The notes below the pieces were generated by a model. It was not told where the DNA came from and did no database searches. It saw only the letters and a list, made by a program, of their open reading frames with translations. From an uncultured Piscinibacter sp. (GTDB taxonomy: Bacteria > Pseudomonadota > Gammaproteobacteria > Burkholderiales > Burkholderiaceae_C): 64,000 nucleotides of DNA. The DNA lies in contig NZ_CALFYO010000032.1 in the NCBI RefSeq assembly GCF_937952055.1, positions 196,651-260,650 of the forward strand, given 5' to 3'. Shown here piece by piece: positions 8,572-17,209 of this stretch (its first letter is position 1; every line of letters starts with the position of its first letter). A program made the position numbers and the translations under genes.

Positions 8572-8782
8572 GCCAACGCGGGGTGAAACGGGACGCTGGA
8601 GTCTTTGTGTGACCTGACGGTCACCAATGGAACTCGTGGGTTGCTCCAGTGCTGAGTCACTCTGTCTTTCGGGACGCTCGCTCCCGTTCATGCGACAGCC
8701 GCCGGCGGTCCACCCGGCTCGAGCGGGGTGATCACGCGAGCGGCAGCGCGGTGCTGCCGAAGTGCGCTCGAGCCGACGGCAG

Positions 8783-8989
8783 TCAGCGCTTCTTGAGGGG
8801 GCTGGCGCCGGAGCGCGCTGGCACGCCCTTGTCGCCGCTGGCGTCGCGAGGGCCGGGCATCGCCGCCTTGCCGAAGCTGGCATCGAGACCGAAGGCCGTG
8901 CCCATGTCGGCATAGTCCGTGTCCTGCGCCGGTGCCGTCTTGGCGAAGCCCAGCGCTGACCACCAAGGAACTGAAGACGATTTGTCCAT
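8783..8989 (-). CDS. small protein of unknown function (68 aa)
   Basis: This short reading frame sits in the ~580-bp gap between the TetR and phoD genes. It begins MDKSSSVPWWSALGFAKTAP and ends SPLKKR. A strong GGAGG ribosome binding site lies six bases before the ATG at 8989. The product is hydrophilic, with no cysteine, no membrane segment and no signal peptide. The central part is acidic (DTDYADMGTAFGLDAS) and the tail is basic. I do not recognise a family. The good Shine-Dalgarno site and absence of a competing frame support expression, but coding status should be treated as probable rather than certain. Confidence 0.55.
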   Translation of the reverse strand: MDKSSSVPWWSALGFAKTAPAQDTDYADMGTAFGLDASFGKAAMPGPRDASGDKGVPARSGASPLKKR

Positions 8990-9137
8990 GTGCACCTCCG
9001 ACCTGATCACCACCGCGATGTCGCAATGATTCCAGTGTGGTGAACGCCCCGGTGGGCCGAAGCCGAGAACAACCGCACCCCTGCCGTGCATTTCGATACG
9101 AGAGGCCGACCGGCGTGACAAAAGGGCGGATCGAGCG

Positions 9138-10706
9138 TCAGTCGCGCACCACACCCGGCTGGCCGGCTTCGACGACGAAGCGTGCCTGCGAGTGCAGCCT
9201 CGCGTCCGCCTGGGCTGGGAACGGCGTGGCGCGGAAGTCGCAGAGCGCTGCCTCGGGCGTGATCTCCAGCAGTGCATAGCCGCGTTCGTCGCTGCGCGCG
9301 TGCAGCAGGTCCGGGTTGCTCGCCCTGATCAGCGACGTCACGGCTTCCGACAGCCCGCGGCTGGTGATCGAACTGCAGACGAACTCGCTGGCCACCACCG
9401 GCGAGCGAGGATCATCGGGCCGCAGCCGCAGGTTCGCCGACACGTGGCGGTGCACGTCGCCGCCGAGCACCAGCACGTCGCGGCGTCCGGCCGCGGCGAT
9501 CGCATCGAGCAACCGCTCACGGGCGCGCGGGTAGCCGTCCCAGCCGTCGCTGAAGAGGCGGCGCCCCAGCGGCGTGTCGAGGCCGCACGGGCTGAGCTGT
9601 GTGGACTGGGCAAGCAGCTGCCAGCGAGACTGGCTGCCGGCCAGGCCGCGGGCCAGCCACGCTTCCTGTTCGCGGCCCAGCATCGTGCGGGCGGGATCGG
9701 CGAGCTCGTCGCAGCCGGCGAGCAGGTCGCCGCCCCTTCTGTAGGGCGTGCTGCAGGCCTGCAGGCTGCGGTACTGGCGGTTGTCCAGCGTCCACAGCTC
9801 GGCCAGCCGGCCCCAGCGGAAGTCCTGGTGGATGCGCATCGCCGCGCCGCGCGGCGCCATCGATGGCGACACCGGCAGGTGTTCGAAATAGGCCTGGTAG
9901 GCCGCGGCTCGGCGCTGCAGGAACGTGTCGCGGTCGCGGCCGGCCGGGCCGACCTCGCCGGCGTAGTCGTTCTCCACCTCGTGGTCGTCCCAGGTCAACA
10001 GCCAGGGATGGGCGGCATGGGCGGCGCGCAGGTCGGCATCGAGCTTGTAGGTGGCGTGGCGGGCCCGGTAAGCGTCCAGGGTGTGCGGTGCCGGACCTTC
10101 GTGGGCGCGCAGTCGGTAGCGCGGACTGGAGGACTCGTAGATGTAGTCTCCGACGAACAGCACCAGGTCGACCTCGCGCGCGGCGATCTCGCGATGCGCC
10201 ACGTACCATCCCTGCTCGTAGTGCTGGCAGGAGGCGAGCGCGATGCGCAGGCGCCCCACGGCTTCGTCCTCGGCCGGCGCGGTGCGCGTGCGGCCGATCG
10301 GGCTCGCCGCGTCGCCGGCGATGAAGCGGTAGTACCAGGTGCGGCCGCTGGTCAGGCCACCGACATCGACGTGCACGCTGTGCCCATGCTCGGGCCGGGC
10401 GACGAACTCGCCGCGGCGCACGCCCTTCGAGAAGCGCTCGTCCTCGGCGAGCTCCCAGCGAAGCGCCAGCGGCGTGGCCGGCAGCCCGCCGCCCGGTTCC
10501 AGCGGGCGCGGCGCAAGCCGCGTCCAGATCGCCACCGAGTCCGGGCGGGGCATGCCGCTGGCCACGCCCAGCGTGAACGGGTTGCCCAGCCCCGGCGGCC
10601 AGCGCGCGGCGGCGGCCTGCGCTCGCGCGGCGTGACCGAACAGGCTGGACAGGGCCACGGCGGCGGCCTGTCGGCCGAGCTGCTGGAGCAGTTGGCGGCG
10701 ATCCAT
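9138..10706 (-). CDS. alkaline phosphatase D family protein (PhoD-like)
   Basis: This 522-residue protein is of the PhoD phosphodiesterase/phosphatase family, which uses Fe/Ca at the active site and is exported folded. The N-terminus MDRRQLLQQLGRQAAAVALS with the AARAQA cleavage region looks like a Tat-type signal although the second arginine is followed by Q. A PhoD N-terminal beta domain follows (FTLGVASGMPRPDSVAIWTRL), then the metallophosphatase core with LFVGDYIYE, TWDDHEVENDY and VLGGDVHRH. Expected location is periplasmic or secreted, with a role in phosphate scavenging. No Pho box was identified in the 74-bp spacer shared with the Hsp70-like gene. Confidence 0.9.
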   Translation of the reverse strand: MDRRQLLQQLGRQAAAVALSSLFGHAARAQAAAARWPPGLGNPFTLGVASGMPRPDSVAIWTRLAPRPLEPGGGLPATPLALRWELAEDERFSKGVRRGEFVARPEHGHSVHVDVGGLTSGRTWYYRFIAGDAASPIGRTRTAPAEDEAVGRLRIALASCQHYEQGWYVAHREIAAREVDLVLFVGDYIYESSSPRYRLRAHEGPAPHTLDAYRARHATYKLDADLRAAHAAHPWLLTWDDHEVENDYAGEVGPAGRDRDTFLQRRAAAYQAYFEHLPVSPSMAPRGAAMRIHQDFRWGRLAELWTLDNRQYRSLQACSTPYRRGGDLLAGCDELADPARTMLGREQEAWLARGLAGSQSRWQLLAQSTQLSPCGLDTPLGRRLFSDGWDGYPRARERLLDAIAAAGRRDVLVLGGDVHRHVSANLRLRPDDPRSPVVASEFVCSSITSRGLSEAVTSLIRASNPDLLHARSDERGYALLEITPEAALCDFRATPFPAQADARLHSQARFVVEAGQPGVVRD

Positions 10707-10745
10707 GGTCAGCCCTGCATTGTGCCGGCTGGCTCACGGGGCCCC

Positions 10746-10751
10746 TACAAT
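10746..10751 (+). promoter_or_regulatory. -10-like element of the Hsp70-like gene
   Basis: TACAAT lies 29 nt before the ATG at 10781 in the spacer between the divergent phoD-like and Hsp70-like genes. No clear -35 is visible in the GC-rich flank. Similar TANAAT hexamers precede the tRNA, ilvE and purU genes, suggesting a common housekeeping promoter form. Confidence 0.35.
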
Positions 10752-10780
10752 CGCGCCCCCTCGCGCCCGACACCGCCGCC

Positions 10781-12064
10781 ATGTACTGCGCCATCGACTT
10801 CGGCACCTCCAACTCCGCCGTCGCCGTGCCCGACGCGGCGCTCGGCATGCGCCTGGTCGAACTGGAGCCCGGCCACACGACCATGCCGACGGCGGTCTTC
10901 TATTTTGTCGAAGGCTCCGAGCACGACGGCCCGCCGCGTGCCTTCGGCCGCGCCGCGGTGGCCGCCTATGTCGACGGGCTGGACGGGCGGCTGATGCGGT
11001 CGATGAAGAGCATCCTCGGCAGCAGCCTGATCGAGCAGACCACCGACGTCGGTGGCGGGCGCGGTGCGAAGTACCTCGACGTCGTCGCCGGCTACCTGCG
11101 CCACCTGAAGCGCTGCGCGGAACGCGACGCCGGCGCGGCGATCGACCGCGCGGTGCTCGGCCGGCCGGTGTTCTTCGTCGACGACGACCCGGCGCGCGAC
11201 GCGCAGGCTCAGGCGGCGCTGGAGAACGCGGCGCGCCAGGTCGGCTTCGCCGACATCCACTTCCAGTACGAGCCGATCGCCGCCGCCTTCGACTACGAGC
11301 GGGGCGTCGAGTCCGAGCAGGTCGTGCTGGTGGCCGACATCGGCGGCGGCACCTCGGACTTCTCCATCGTGCGTGTCGGCCCGCAGCATGCGGGCAAGCT
11401 CGAGCGCAAGGACGACATCCTCGCCAGCCACGGCGTGCACATCGCCGGCACCGACTTCGACCGCCGCATCGAGCTGGCGGCCATCCTGCCGGAGTTCGGC
11501 TACGGCGCCTACGGACGCAGCATCGACGGCGCCGCGCCGCGCGAGGTGCCCAGCGGCATCTACTTCGACCTCGCCAGCTGGCATCTCATCAACACCGTCT
11601 ACAACCCGGCGCGCGTGGCCGAATTGCGCGCCATGCGCGGCTTCTACGCCGACCCGCGCCACCACGAGCGGCTGATGACGGTGCTCACCGAGCGGCTGGG
11701 ACACGAGCTGGCGGCGCGCGCGGAAGGCGCGAAGATCGCCGTGTCGGAAGGCGGGCGCACGGTCATCGACCTGTCGCACGTCGAGCGTGGCCTGGCCGTC
11801 GAGCTGACCGAGCCGCAGGCCATGGCCGCGCTCGATGCCGACATCGGGCGCATCGTCGCCGCAGCCCAGGAGACGGTTCGGCTCGCCGGCCTCGCGCGCC
11901 GGGCGATCGATGCGCTCTACTTCACCGGTGGATCGACCGGCCTGCGCCTGCTGGCGCAACGCATCGCGGCGGCCTTTCCGGACGCGCGAGTCGTCCGTGG
12001 CGACCGCTTCGCCAGCGTCGCCAGCGGGCTCGCGGTGTTCGCGCAGCGCTGGTACGGACGCTAG
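10781..12064 (+). CDS. Hsp70 family protein, YegD-like
   Basis: This 427-residue actin-fold ATPase consists of an Hsp70-type nucleotide-binding domain only. Phosphate-binding motifs are present: phosphate-1 (AIDFGTSNSAVAV, residues 3-15), phosphate-2 (VADIGGGTSDFSI) and the adenosine motif (YFTGGSTGLRLL). The substrate-binding domain of true DnaK is absent, as in E. coli YegD, whose role is poorly known. The ATG at 10781 follows a TACAAT promoter-like element. It may act as a specialised chaperone or sensor ATPase. No J-domain or nucleotide-exchange partner is nearby. Confidence 0.88.
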   Translation: MYCAIDFGTSNSAVAVPDAALGMRLVELEPGHTTMPTAVFYFVEGSEHDGPPRAFGRAAVAAYVDGLDGRLMRSMKSILGSSLIEQTTDVGGGRGAKYLDVVAGYLRHLKRCAERDAGAAIDRAVLGRPVFFVDDDPARDAQAQAALENAARQVGFADIHFQYEPIAAAFDYERGVESEQVVLVADIGGGTSDFSIVRVGPQHAGKLERKDDILASHGVHIAGTDFDRRIELAAILPEFGYGAYGRSIDGAAPREVPSGIYFDLASWHLINTVYNPARVAELRAMRGFYADPRHHERLMTVLTERLGHELAARAEGAKIAVSEGGRTVIDLSHVERGLAVELTEPQAMAALDADIGRIVAAAQETVRLAGLARRAIDALYFTGGSTGLRLLAQRIAAAFPDARVVRGDRFASVASGLAVFAQRWYGR

Positions 12065-12341
12065 TCAGCGTCGCCGAACAGCTCGAAAGACTGCTGGCAA
12101 GGCAACTGTTCGGTCGGGACGAGGGGCGAATCTGCTGCGCCGTTTCAGGCAGCTGCACGGCAGCGCTGGCGCCTCGACCACTGCAGCATGCGCATCTGCG
12201 GCTAGCGGCACTGCCATCGCAAGGAGTGAGTCTGCCCCCTGCTTCCTGTCGAACTGCACCCTCCAGGGCGACCCCCAGGACGTGCCGCAGCGGCGCGGCG
12301 TCAAGCAGCTGGTCGGGGGCACCGCCGCGTATGGATCGCGC
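12065..12341. other. non-coding gap, no supported feature
   Basis: These 277 bp lie between the Hsp70-like gene and the convergent MaoC gene. An 85-codon minus frame covers most of it, but it has no Shine-Dalgarno site and its composition is arginine/serine/proline rich like a GC shadow. No terminator with a U-tract is evident. Confidence 0.4.
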
Positions 12342-12776
12342 TCAGCTGAGGTCGAACAGGCTGGTGGCCTCCAGATCCAGCACCTCGGTGGCGTGCTGGT
12401 TGAAGAGCTGCCAGCGCCAGCGCAGGATGCCCAGCGCGGTGCGCCCCTTCGAAAGGCGCGCCTCGACGACGGTGGCGCGCATCGTGAGGCGGTCGCCCGG
12501 TCGCACCGGATGGGGCCACTTCACGTAGGCCAGGCCGGGCGAGGCGAACGACTCGCTGCCGGCGAGTGCCGCGTCGGCCACCAGCCGCATCGCGATGCCG
12601 CAGGTGTGCCAGCCGCTGGCGATCAGACCCTCGAAGCGCCCAGCCTTCGCGGCCCGCGCATCGGTGTGGAACCACTGCGGGTCGTACTGCGTGGCGAAGC
12701 GGACGATCTCCTCCTCGCTGACCGCATAGGGCCCGGCCTCGATCACCTGGCCGGGCTGGAACTCGGCGAACTTCAT
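12342..12776 (-). CDS. MaoC family (R)-type enoyl-CoA hydratase/dehydratase
   Basis: This 144-residue hot-dog protein has the MaoC active-site pattern FATQYDPQWFHTD (catalytic Asp and His, about residues 27-39) and the downstream ASGWHT turn. It is the last gene of the minus-strand box arm, 10 nt after the 3-hydroxyacyl-CoA dehydrogenase gene. A plausible role is hydration of a dehydroadipyl-CoA intermediate or a side product after BoxD. That role is inferred from position, and the hydratase family is seen in sequence. Confidence 0.85.
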   Translation of the reverse strand: MKFAEFQPGQVIEAGPYAVSEEEIVRFATQYDPQWFHTDARAAKAGRFEGLIASGWHTCGIAMRLVADAALAGSESFASPGLAYVKWPHPVRPGDRLTMRATVVEARLSKGRTALGILRWRWQLFNQHATEVLDLEATSLFDLS

Positions 12777-12786
12777 GATCCGGCGA

Positions 12787-14316
12787 TCAGTGGTGCGCGC
12801 GCCGGCGCAGCCAGGGGCTGAGGCGGTAGCGCTCGCCGCGGTACTCGGCGTCGAGCGCGTCGACCACGCCAGCGACTCCGTCGACGCTCCAATGCGCCAG
12901 CCATTCGAAGGGGCCGGCCGGGTAGTTGACGCCGAGCTTCATCGCCGCGTCCGCGCCGCTGCAGTCGCACACGCCCTGCAGCACCGCGTCGGCGGCTTCG
13001 TTGATGAGCATAGCGATGGTGCGCGCCACCACCAGGCCGGGCGAATCGGCCAGCGGCAGCGGCGTGAAGCCGAGCGCGGCCAGCCAGGCGCCGGCCTGAG
13101 TGCGCCAGGCGGTGTGCGCGCCCGGCGCGACGGCGTAGGCGAGCGCCGTGCCGGGCGCGATCGGCTGCAGCAGCGGCCGGTCGAACACCGCCACGTCGGC
13201 CGCGCCGATGTCGCGTGCGAGCTGCTGCGCGCTGCGGCCGTCGGTGAGCACGAGGCGTGCGCCGTCGACGGACAGGCCGATCCAGTCGCTCGCCAGGTCG
13301 CGCGCCGGGCCCCAGCCCTGCGGCGCCAGCGCCGCGATGGCGGCGTGCTCGAGGTGGTCGGCGATGGGCCCGATGCCGTGCACGGTGACCTGCTGTGCCG
13401 TCGCCGGCGCCTCGTGCACCGCCACCGGCAGCGGTGGCACGCCGGCCGCGCCGCCTTCGTAGGCGTAGAAGCCGCGCCCGCTCTTGCGGCCCAGCAGTCC
13501 GCCGGCGACCATCTCGCGCTGCACCAGCGAGGGCACGTAGCGCTTGTCGTAGAAGGTGGCTTCGTAGACCGAGCCGGTGACGGCGAAGTTGGTGTCGTGG
13601 CCGATCAGGTCCATCAGCTCGCACGGCCCCATGCGGAAGCCGGCAGCCTTCAGGCAGGCGTCGAGCACCTGTGGCGTGGCCGCCTGCTCCTGCAGCAGCG
13701 CCAGCGTCTCCGCGTAGTACGGACGCGCGATGCGGTTGACGATGAATCCCGGCGTGCTCTTCGCGTGCACCGGCACCTTGCTCCAGTGCCGGCTCAGCTC
13801 GAAGATGGCCGCCGCCACCTGGGGCGAGGTCTGCAGCCCGCTCACCACCTCGACCAGCTTCATCAGCGGCACCGGGTTGAAGAAGTGCATGCCGACCAGA
13901 CGCGCCGGATGCCTCAGGCCGTTGGCGATGGCGGTGACGCTGATCGACGAGGTGTTGGTGGCGAGCACGGCCTCGGGGGCGAGCAGGGCCTCGAGCTCGC
14001 GGAACAGCGCGCGCTTGGCGTCGAGGTTCTCGACGATCGCCTCGACGACGAGGCTGGCCTCGCGCGCCTCGGCCAGCGCACCGATGGGCGCCATGCGCTC
14101 GAGCGCGGCGCGGGCCGCGTCGGCGCTCAGCCTGCCCTTGTCGACCAACGACTTCAGCGTGGCGGAGAGCTTGTCGAGCGCCTGCAGCGCCGCGCCCTCG
14201 CGCATGTCGAACAGTTGCACCCTGTGGCCGGCCAGCGCGGCCACCTGCGCGATGCCGGCGCCCATGATGCCGGCGCCCACCACCAGCACGGGCGCGCCGC
14301 GAAGATCGATCGTCAT
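12787..14316 (-). CDS. 3-hydroxyacyl-CoA dehydrogenase, PaaH/PaaC-like
   Basis: This 509-residue NAD-dependent dehydrogenase has a GAGIMGAGIAQVAALAG Rossmann motif near residues 16-32 and tandem C-terminal 3HCDH domains (FIVNRIARPYYAE and LINEAADAVLQG). This two-lobed form is typical of PaaH, which oxidises 3-hydroxyadipyl-CoA to 3-oxoadipyl-CoA. The gene starts 2 nt after the boxA stop (TGAGCATG), so it is cotranscribed and probably translationally coupled with box genes. It would process the adipyl-CoA intermediate from BoxD. The specific substrate is inferred from context. Confidence 0.9.
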   Translation of the reverse strand: MTIDLRGAPVLVVGAGIMGAGIAQVAALAGHRVQLFDMREGAALQALDKLSATLKSLVDKGRLSADAARAALERMAPIGALAEAREASLVVEAIVENLDAKRALFRELEALLAPEAVLATNTSSISVTAIANGLRHPARLVGMHFFNPVPLMKLVEVVSGLQTSPQVAAAIFELSRHWSKVPVHAKSTPGFIVNRIARPYYAETLALLQEQAATPQVLDACLKAAGFRMGPCELMDLIGHDTNFAVTGSVYEATFYDKRYVPSLVQREMVAGGLLGRKSGRGFYAYEGGAAGVPPLPVAVHEAPATAQQVTVHGIGPIADHLEHAAIAALAPQGWGPARDLASDWIGLSVDGARLVLTDGRSAQQLARDIGAADVAVFDRPLLQPIAPGTALAYAVAPGAHTAWRTQAGAWLAALGFTPLPLADSPGLVVARTIAMLINEAADAVLQGVCDCSGADAAMKLGVNYPAGPFEWLAHWSVDGVAGVVDALDAEYRGERYRLSPWLRRRAHH

Positions 14317-14318
14317 GC

Positions 14319-15602
14319 TCAGTAGGTCTCCAGGTGCAGTCGCCCTTCGCGCTTGAGCGCCGCGCCGACCGTGTCCCAGTCAAGGCCGGCGCCGCGCGCG
14401 ATGTCGCGCAGCGTGGCCACCACGCCCTCCTCCATCGATTTCAGGCCGCAGACGTAGAAATAGGCGTTCGGGTCCGCCAGCAGCGCGGCGAGGTCGGCGT
14501 TGCGCTCGGCCATGGCGTGCTGCACGTAGCGCTTCGGTTGCCCCGGCGTGCGGCTGAAGGCGAAGTTGATGTCGATGAAGTCCTTGGGCAGGTTCTGCAG
14601 CGGGCCGAAGTAAGGCAGCTCCTCCTTGGTGCGCGCGCCGAAGAACAGCATCAGCTTGCCGCCCTCGAACTTGCCCGATTGGCGCAGCCGTCGGCGCCAT
14701 TCGGTCATTGCCCGCATCGGCGCGCTGCCGGTGCCGGTGCAGATCATCACGATGTGGCTCTTCGGATGATTCGGCATCAGGAAGGTGCTGCCGAACGGGC
14801 CGATCACCTGGACCTTGTCGCCGACCTTCAGGTCGCACATGTAGTTGCTCGCCACGCCGCGCACCGGTTGGCCCTGGTGGTCTTCCAGCACGCGCTTGAT
14901 GGTCAGCGAGACGTTGTTGTAGCCCGGGCGCTCGCCGTTGCGCGGGCTGGCGATGCTGTACTGGCGCGCATGGTGCGGTCGGCCGCCGGCGTCGGTGCCC
15001 GGGGGCACGATGCCGATGCTCTGCCCTTCGAGCACCGGGAAGGGCATGGCGCCGAAGTCGAGCACGATGTGGTGGGTGTCGTACTCCGTGCCCACCTCGG
15101 TGACGCGCACGTTGCCGACCACCGTGGCGGTGACGCTCTTTTCCGCCGCCTTCGGGCCGTAGAGGTTCGTGTAGGCGTGCGCTGCCGACCACGGCGGCAG
15201 CGTGGCGTTGTACTGCGCGCTGTTGAAGGCCTGTTCGCTGCCCGGCGTGGCGCTCGCCGCGGCCGACGGCGTGGCGGGCACGGGCGCAGGCAGCGTGTCG
15301 GCGGTGACGCCGGCCTCGGCGAGCTGCTCGGGCGTCAGCTCGGCGGGAAGCTCGTCCCAACCCAGCTGCTCGGTGACGCTGTAGGCCTTCACGCGCGGCA
15401 CGGTGCGCCAGTTGTCGATGCTGCCGGTCGGGCAGGGCGGGATGCAGTCCATGCAGAGGTTGCACTTCTCCGCATCGACCACGTAATTGCGCGAGTCGTG
15501 CGTGATCGCCTGCACCGGGCAGGTGGCCTCGCAGGTGTTGCAGCGGATGCAGATCTCCGGGTCGATCAGGTGCTGCTTGATGACACTGACGGCCATGTCC
15601 AT
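14319..15602 (-). CDS. boxA: benzoyl-CoA 2,3-epoxidase, NADPH:BoxB reductase subunit
   Basis: BoxA transfers electrons from NADPH through FAD and two [4Fe-4S] clusters to the BoxB epoxidase. The N-terminus carries two ferredoxin motifs, with cysteines at residues 18/21/24/28 and 47/50/53/57. A roughly 90-residue Ala/Pro linker follows, then a ferredoxin-NADP reductase module with RQYSIAS for FAD binding, GTGSAPMRAM for NADPH, and a HLETY end. The ATG at 15602 is chosen because AGGAG lies seven bases upstream; an earlier in-frame start at 15623 lies before that site. The gene follows boxB by 66 bp. Confidence 0.95.
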   Translation of the reverse strand: MDMAVSVIKQHLIDPEICIRCNTCEATCPVQAITHDSRNYVVDAEKCNLCMDCIPPCPTGSIDNWRTVPRVKAYSVTEQLGWDELPAELTPEQLAEAGVTADTLPAPVPATPSAAASATPGSEQAFNSAQYNATLPPWSAAHAYTNLYGPKAAEKSVTATVVGNVRVTEVGTEYDTHHIVLDFGAMPFPVLEGQSIGIVPPGTDAGGRPHHARQYSIASPRNGERPGYNNVSLTIKRVLEDHQGQPVRGVASNYMCDLKVGDKVQVIGPFGSTFLMPNHPKSHIVMICTGTGSAPMRAMTEWRRRLRQSGKFEGGKLMLFFGARTKEELPYFGPLQNLPKDFIDINFAFSRTPGQPKRYVQHAMAERNADLAALLADPNAYFYVCGLKSMEEGVVATLRDIARGAGLDWDTVGAALKREGRLHLETY

Positions 15603-15668
15603 CGCCTTGTCTCCTCTGGACACGAGGGGCCCGCAGGCCCCTCGCGACTGCCTCGATGATGCGCGAAA

Positions 15669-17096
15669 TCAGTTGAAGCGCACGTACTCGAAATCGACGG
15701 GTTGACGGTTGATGCCCATCACCGGTGGCGCGATCCAGTTGGCGAATCGGCCCGGCTCGACGACGCGGCCCATCAGGCTGGCCACGAAGGCGCGGTCCTC
15801 GTCGCTGGGCAGCCACTGCTCGACGTTGGCGTTCCATTCGTGGTCGTGGATGTGGCGGCCATCCGGGCTCACCTTCACCCCGGCCAGCGCGCCGATGTTG
15901 CGGTGGAAGGCCTTGTGCGGCACCTTCAGGCGGAACGGGATGCCGGCCTTCTCGATCACCTTGTTCCAGCGCTCCACGCCGGCCCTGGAGTCGGTGATGT
16001 AGTCGTCGCGCAGCACCTCGTTGAGCGCGTTGAGCATCGGCACCTCCTTCTCGACGAGCATGCCGTTGCTGACCTCCAGCACCTTGTAGGTCTGGCCCTT
16101 GAGCAGGTGGTCGTCGTTGCGCTTGCCTTCCTCGAAGCGGCCCTTCAGGCCGGTCGAGTAGAAGATCGCCGCGTTGCTCGACTGGTCGGCACCGAACAGG
16201 TCGATCGTCACGCTGAAGTGGAAGTTCAGGTAGCGCTGGATGGTCGGCAGGTCGATCACGCCGGCGGCGCGCAGCCTGGCCGGGTCGTCGGTCTTCAGCT
16301 CGTTCATCGCCTGGCAGGTGCGCTGGATGACGCGCGACACGCCGGACTCGCCCACGAACATGTGGTGGGCTTCCTCGGTGAGCATGAACTTGGTCGTGCG
16401 GGCCAGCGGGTCGAAGCTCGACTCGGCCAGCGCGCACAGCTGGAACTTGCCGTCCCGGTCGGTGAAGTAGGTGAACATGAAGAACGACAGCCAGTCCGGC
16501 GTCTCTTCGTTGAACGCCTGCAGGATGCGCGGGTTGTCCTGGTTGCCGCTGCGGCGCTCGAGCAGCGCCTCGCCCTCCTCGCGCCCGTCGCGCCCGAAGT
16601 ACTTGTGCAGCAGGTAGACCATCGCCCACAGGTGACGGCCTTCCTCGACGTTCACCTGGAACAGGTTGCGCAGGTCGTACTGGCTCGGGCAGGTCAGTCC
16701 GAGGTGGCGCTGCTGCTCCACCGAGGCGGGCTCGGTGTCACCCTGGGTGACGATGATGCGACGCAGGTTGGCGCGGTACTCTCCAGGCACGTCCTGCCAG
16801 GCGTCCTCGCCCTTGTGGTCGCCGAAGTGGATCTTGCGATCCTTCTCGGCCGGGTTGAGGAAGATGCCCCAGCGGTAGTCCGGCATCTTCACGTGGCCGA
16901 ACTGCGCCCAGCCCTGCGGGTCGACGCTGATCGCCGTGCGCAGGTAGACGTCGAAGTTCTGCGAGCCGTCCGGACCCATGTCGCCCCACCACTGCAGGTA
17001 GTTCGGCTGCCACTGCTCGAGCGCACGCTGCAGCGTGCGGTCCTCGCTCAGGTTGACGTTGTTGGGGATCTTCTCGCTGTAGTTGATGGTGCTCAT
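15669..17096 (-). CDS. boxB: benzoyl-CoA 2,3-epoxidase, oxygenase subunit
   Basis: BoxB is a diiron oxygenase that converts benzoyl-CoA to its 2,3-epoxide. The 475-residue protein has all six expected carboxylate/histidine ligands: Glu122, Glu152, His155, Asp213, Glu242 and His245. Each is offset by two from the published Azoarcus numbering as I recall it. Motifs EEGRHLWAM and TEEAHHMFVGE are directly visible. The ATG is preceded by CGGAG. It lies between boxC and boxA, and the 113-bp boxC-boxB spacer holds a GC-rich hairpin repeat. Confidence 0.96.
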   Translation of the reverse strand: MSTINYSEKIPNNVNLSEDRTLQRALEQWQPNYLQWWGDMGPDGSQNFDVYLRTAISVDPQGWAQFGHVKMPDYRWGIFLNPAEKDRKIHFGDHKGEDAWQDVPGEYRANLRRIIVTQGDTEPASVEQQRHLGLTCPSQYDLRNLFQVNVEEGRHLWAMVYLLHKYFGRDGREEGEALLERRSGNQDNPRILQAFNEETPDWLSFFMFTYFTDRDGKFQLCALAESSFDPLARTTKFMLTEEAHHMFVGESGVSRVIQRTCQAMNELKTDDPARLRAAGVIDLPTIQRYLNFHFSVTIDLFGADQSSNAAIFYSTGLKGRFEEGKRNDDHLLKGQTYKVLEVSNGMLVEKEVPMLNALNEVLRDDYITDSRAGVERWNKVIEKAGIPFRLKVPHKAFHRNIGALAGVKVSPDGRHIHDHEWNANVEQWLPSDEDRAFVASLMGRVVEPGRFANWIAPPVMGINRQPVDFEYVRFN

Positions 17097-17160
17097 CTGT
17101 CGCTCCGGTGCATGTGTCGTTCAAGCAGGCGCCGTGGATTCGGCTTTGCCGGGCCATTGG

Positions 17161-17206
17161 CGTCGCCCCCTCGAGGGGGAGCGGCGTCAGCCGCTCCGGG
17201 GGGTGG
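17161..17206. repeat. GC-rich double-hairpin intergenic element inside the box operon
   Basis: Two adjacent inverted repeats occur: CCCCC-TCGA-GGGGG at 17166-17179 and GAGCGG-N6-CCGCTC at 17179-17196, followed by a run of six G. It sits between boxC and boxB. Elements of the form CGCCCCCTCGAGGGGG recur in intergenic regions of many Burkholderiales genomes, as I recall. Only one copy is in this window. It could act as an mRNA processing or stability element. There is no U-tract on either strand, so it is not a classical terminator. Confidence 0.6.
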
Positions 17207-17209
17207 TCG

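Noticed and set aside
9192..10994. 600-codon plus frame opposite the phoD-like gene
   Set aside because: The minus-strand PhoD frame has a signal peptide and metal motifs, so the plus frame is a shadow.
12065..12322. 85-codon minus frame in the gap after the Hsp70-like gene
   Set aside because: No ribosome site, unusual composition and no recognisable motif. It was left as non-coding.
14380..16629. 749-codon minus frame overlapping boxB and boxA in another frame
   Set aside because: The boxA and boxB frames carry all catalytic motifs. This frame is Arg/Pro/Gly-rich noise.
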